64,000 nt of DNA from NCBI RefSeq assembly GCF_963675165.1, contig NC_087377.1, forward strand, positions 6,403,122-6,467,121. The letters run 5' to 3'. Below the pieces are notes generated by a model that worked only from the letters and a program-made list of their open reading frames with translations, had not been told where the DNA came from and ran no database searches. Below, piece by piece: positions 60,594 through 64,000 of the stretch (positions are counted from its first letter, which is position 1; each line of letters opens with the position of its first letter). The position numbers and the translations under genes were made by a program. Origin of the DNA: Halichondria panicea (taxonomy: Eukaryota > Porifera > Demospongiae > Suberitida > Halichondriidae).

Positions 60594-62444
60594 CAGAGAT
60601 ACAAAAGAAAGGGGATTGGAAACGACCGCCCACGCCCTATGTAAAAGGACTGACATCCGGTGAAGCACTCCGTGTAATTATTGCGCTCGCAAATAATTAC
60701 ATGGAAAAGTTTTATATCCCTGGTTTCTAGCTCTCCTATCCACTAGAGATCACTCAGGGCCTGGGAGATACTTGAGAGAAGTAAGCTTATACCACTGACA
60801 AGCTCTAAGTCCGTTGTCTTTACTCTGTTTCCAATTTTTTTGAGTTTAGCTTGAATTACTCTATGTCAACTTTTCTCTGTCCCTCCTGTGAAGTCAAAAC
60901 AGCAAAGGACATTGCTTGACTTGGTTATTATGTATCTAAGTGCTACATAGAATGGCTTCATGCTATAAATAAGCTGTACTGTTCATAAACGTTTGCAGTA
61001 TAGTCCTTCAAACTGCTTTAGTATACTTTTAGACACGCCACGGGCCTGTCCCTCCTTAGCCTCGATCCCAGGCCGAGTTTTCGCTTTTATAACGGTTAGG
61101 CGAACAACTGGGCCTGGTACTAGTTGTCTGCGCATGTCAATCGTTCGTCAGATTCTGACGAATGGATATTCTCGTTCACTTTCGTGACATTTATATTCGT
61201 GTACTAGAAGTCAGTTCCCGTTTTATCATTATTGGAATCGATTGGAATGGCTCTTAGCTGAAGCTTCTCTCTTCTCTGAAGCTTATTCTGAAGACTGAAC
61301 AACAAGGGAAGAGGTATAAAGCTTTGTCAAGCTTGTTAAGGTCAGATATTTTTGTGTGGGCCCTATGGCCGGCTATGCTATCAAGTCTTGTTCATGTTTG
61401 GCAAGAATGTAGGTAGACTATAGTTTCATCATTAATATGGTGGATCAAGTGAAGAGTGTGAGCTAGAGAACTTGGTGCTGCCATCATCAGCTCGTCGACA
61501 ATGACACTATAACCGAGAAATTTAATATGTATAGATCTACACGTATTTAAAATGTCTACTTCTCTGTACAGGAGCAATGGCTAATATCCAGCTATCCCAA
61601 CAGTGCTCCTCTTGGCTATACTAACGGACGAGACTGGACAGTTTGAGGTAAGGGTTTAATCGTCTTTGGTTTCTTTTAATATTGTCCTATACTCACAGAC
61701 ACAGGACTGGAGTATGACCTGCTCATTCGAGCGTTGCTGGGTAGCTCAGAGACATCAAGAGAATCTACGTTTTCTCAAGCAATGAGTTACGAGTTGGGGC
61801 CTAGAATCAGAGAAGTCCAGCAGCCTGCTAAATCTTTTTGAAACGTAATTTGAAGGCATTCAATCATCCTGAAGTTGCCCTGGGTCACTGTAATTGTGCT
61901 GCAGCACAACTGGCAACTCCCCAGGCCTTTGTGAAGCAGCTCCCTATGTGCATCTTTTGTGTACTCACTCTGTGCATTTTCTGTGTACAAATTTCCATTA
62001 TTGATTTGTTAAATATTTTTGCCGACCACAAATATACAATGAAAATTTGACGCATGCGCAGACAACTAGTACCAGGCCCAGTTGTTCGCCTAACCGTTAT
62101 AAAAGCGAAAACTCGGCCTGGGATCGAGGCTAGTCCCTCCTACGACTTCATAGTAAAGGCTATTTCTTCTTGCATAGCATTTATTTGTCTAGTAATAGTG
62201 GCTGCATGGCTTAGTCGACTTTTTAGAGTTAAATTCTCTTTACTTTTTAGAAAAATCAACATTAAAAATGATCAATTTCACTGTTTCTATGTACAGCACA
62301 TTGTAGAGCAGTCAAGACTGGTAATGAGCATGCTGACTATAAATATAATCCTTTGTAGTTTTAGCCACGCCCTATAACGCGGAATGCTTCACGCAAAAAT
62401 TTCGTAAAAATTTCGTTTCCAATCCCCTTTCTTTTGTATCTCTG
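60594..62444. mobile_element. hAT-like non-autonomous element
   Basis: 32-base terminal inverted repeats begin CAGAGATACAAAAGAAAGGG. Flanks share CTAGTAA (60,587-60,593 and 62,445-62,451). The CAGAG ends suggest hAT, although only seven of the usual eight target bases match. No transposase seen. It carries the Mutator-like element inside. Confidence 0.72.
61057..62132. mobile_element. Mutator-like non-autonomous element with 80-base perfect TIRs
   Basis: The ends 61,057-61,136 and 62,053-62,132 are identical inverted repeats beginning TAGCCTCGATCCC. A nine-base duplication GTCCCTCCT lies at 61,048-61,056 and 62,133-62,141. Long TIRs plus a nine-base duplication indicate a Mutator-like element. 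The identical ends argue for recent movement. The 0.9 kb interior has exon-like pieces (for example AG then GAGCAATGG near 61,571, donor-like GTAAGG near 61,649) but no long frame. Confidence 0.85.
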
Positions 62445-62744
62445 CTAGTAATAAGAACTCATGCGCATGTACAATTAAACAGTAAACATTACAACACAGG
62501 AAACATTAAGAACAGGAAATGACTAAGTGAATAACTAACTAGCAAAGTCATTACACATGCACATTGTAATGTGCATGCATATGCATTTTGACATGCATAT
62601 TGTAACGTGCATATGCATGTTGGCATGCATATTGTAACGTGCAATATGCATGTTGGCATGCATATTGTAATGTGCATATGAATGCACGCGTGTGTACATT
62701 GTCATAGTCATTTTGACACAGATAACACCCCATACCGTATATGT

Positions 62745-62915
62745 GAAATTCGAGGCGAGCTAGCAGGGCAGAGCAGTTAAAGCGAAAATTAAAACTGGGA
62801 GAAACTCCCACGCACCGGTATTTCACATGCAAAGCTCTAGCTTGGTGGATGTGGTTTAATAACGCAAACATTTAATCTGGGCTCTCGAGCCAAATAGTGA
62901 ACATTTCGATCTAAT
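62745..62915. repeat. Inverted copy of the 54,780 repeat
   Basis: Contains GGCAGAGCAGTTAAAGCG-type sequence and GGTATTTCACATGC, the reverse complement of the copy near 54,900. Confidence 0.6.
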
Positions 62916-62972
62916 TCCCGGGTACATGTACACACAAATTATAGAGTCTACCAATTAATGGAATAAACACCA

Positions 62973-62983
62973 GGGAATTTCCC
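62973..62983. promoter_or_regulatory. kappaB-like palindrome 3
   Basis: GGGAATTTCCC, a perfect palindrome, in a third copy of the same repeat, between the two RLR genes. Confidence 0.4.
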
Positions 62984-63100
62984 AGCATAATTATCATAAA
63001 TTTGGGCACGTCACATTCCTTATTCCCAGAACACAATAGGATCTCATTACATGCACAAAACACACAAACCGTGCAATATTAGAGTCTACCACTAATACGA

Positions 63101-63106
63101 TTTATT
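63101..63106 (-). terminator. Possible polyadenylation signal of the second RLR gene
   Basis: AATAAA on the minus strand, 86 bases past the stop codon. Confidence 0.5.
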
Positions 63107-63191
63107 TTCCTGACTCAGGCAAATTCTAGTTAACAAATTAAAAGATCGAGACACTAATTGTCTGTCACTAGCAACGCTAAATACCTACGTA

Positions 63192-64000
63192 TTAGTCAGT
63201 GTCGGAATCGGGGCTCGGAAAATGTTCAGCAATCCATACGTCAAGAGGCAATGGCTCAAATGGGGCTTTGGACCATTGTGCAACAGGGAACAAGCTACCT
63301 GTGGTTCCATTTTGGAACACAAAGCTTTTACATTTCAAGACTGGAAACTCAAACCCTTCTACTGGCCAAATGCACATTATTCCCCAGTCAGCATCACAAG
63401 CCTTGCAGTAGATCTTGTGTGTTTTGATCACAGATTCATCGAGTTTGCCAGGCTTGTGATGTGGTTTCTTGACCAGCTTATCTTTTATTTCTTCACCTGG
63501 AACAACGTGGTGTGATGAGCCTTCAGCTGTATATATGTCTGAACCAAAGCAAGCTATTGTTTTGCACTTCCTGCACCGCAACTTGATTCGTTCCCTATCA
63601 CCAGATCGACTTTGCAGACGTTGTTGACGTAAAAGTTTTTTTATGTTCATTTGGCGCATTACGAGTGTCTGTTGCGTTCTTAGCTTCTCATGAAGTATTT
63701 TGCCTTTTGGGAACCAATTGTTTGTAATGATTTTGTTGACAAGCTCGAGGCGCTCTGAATTCTGAATTTCCTTCATGTTCATTGATGAATCACTTGACAG
63801 AATAGTAATCACCTCACTTTCTTCGGCCCGAGCTCGCCCCTGAGTTTGGGCTGTAGCAATTTCATTGGAGACATGTTGAAATCGGATGACAAAATTACAC
63901 GCAGGAACGTCTAGTCCTTCTTCAGCAACTGAAGTTGCCACTAAGATGTTGCTATCTCCACTCCGGAAATTTTCCATGGCAACATGTTGATCAGCTTGTG
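63192..64000 (-). CDS. Second RIG-I-like receptor, C-terminal part (5' end beyond window)
   Basis: The reading frame is open from the right edge to a stop at 63,192. It starts inside helicase domain 2 (QADQHVAMENFRSG) and shows motif V (TSVAEEGLDVPACN), motif VI (QTQGRARAEE), the pincer-like helical stretch and the RIG-I C-terminal domain. Zinc ligands are CRKC and CKAC. The end differs from the first RLR: a longer acidic tail with ADPDSD-like composition instead of a short one. The two genes share orientation and layout, so they are tandem paralogues that have diverged well beyond the Ig-array copies. Confidence 0.9.
   Translation of the reverse strand, partial: QADQHVAMENFRSGDSNILVATSVAEEGLDVPACNFVIRFQHVSNEIATAQTQGRARAEESEVITILSSDSSMNMKEIQNSERLELVNKIITNNWFPKGKILHEKLRTQQTLVMRQMNIKKLLRQQRLQSRSGDRERIKLRCRKCKTIACFGSDIYTAEGSSHHVVPGEEIKDKLVKKPHHKPGKLDESVIKTHKIYCKACDADWGIMCIWPVEGFEFPVLKCKSFVFQNGTTGSLFPVAQWSKAPFEPLPLDVWIAEHFPSPDSDTD

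Larger units (their letters stand above)
59503..62745. repeat. Large inverted repeat enclosing the transposon stack
   Basis: The arms 59,503-59,650 and about 62,555-62,745 are reverse complements, starting GGGGTGTTATCTGTGTCAAA and running into alternating CATGCATATGCAC / TTACAATATGCATG units. The right arm has more such units. Confidence 0.75.

Overview
This window is animal nuclear DNA. Genes are split into many short exons with GT/AG borders, most borders between repeated domains are phase 1, and AT-rich non-coding DNA full of small terminal-inverted-repeat transposons lies between them. The protein families (long Ig and Calx-beta arrays with a Reeler head, RIG-I-like receptors next to a death-domain exon) and the sequence texture suggest a demosponge. 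The species is an inference; no marker gene names it.

Region 1-45,056, minus strand: one very large gene, or a chain of tandem genes that cannot be separated from sequence alone. It starts at 45,056 with a signal peptide and a Reeler domain. It continues leftward as three related modules, each opened by a cysteine-rich exon (43.6, 34.6 and 9.1 kb), then three Calx-beta-like domains, then a long run of Ig-like exons mixed with a two-exon beta-sandwich domain and small follistatin-like exons. I model 107 exons (57 Ig exons, one cut by the window edge), about 7.8 thousand residues, with no stop before the left edge. Recent duplication dominates: a 6.38 kb block of 15 exons in three tandem copies (about 10.9-30.2 kb), a 2.19 kb block in two copies at the left edge, and a 2.1 kb block repeated 36,370 bp apart without a length change. 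All repeated exons are phase 1-1, so copies can be gained, lost or skipped without a frameshift.

Region 45,057-52,432: a short divergent promoter, then a complete six-exon plus-strand gene for the ER membrane protein TMEM147, with MITE-filled introns. Region 52,433-56,234: intergenic DNA with a PIF/Harbinger MITE and other small repeats.

Region 56,235-64,000, minus strand: two RIG-I-like receptor genes in tandem. The first has a death-domain exon in front of a complete helicase and RIG-I-type C-terminal domain. The second enters from the right edge and shows only the end of the helicase and the C-terminal domain. The 4 kb between them holds a nested stack of DNA transposons (Mutator-like inside hAT-like inside a larger inverted repeat) and three copies of a small repeat carrying NF-kappaB-like palindromes.

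The proposed biology is a fast-changing cell-surface or secreted Ig/Calx-beta recognition or adhesion protein next to cytosolic nucleic-acid sensors. The linkage is observed; a shared function is inference.
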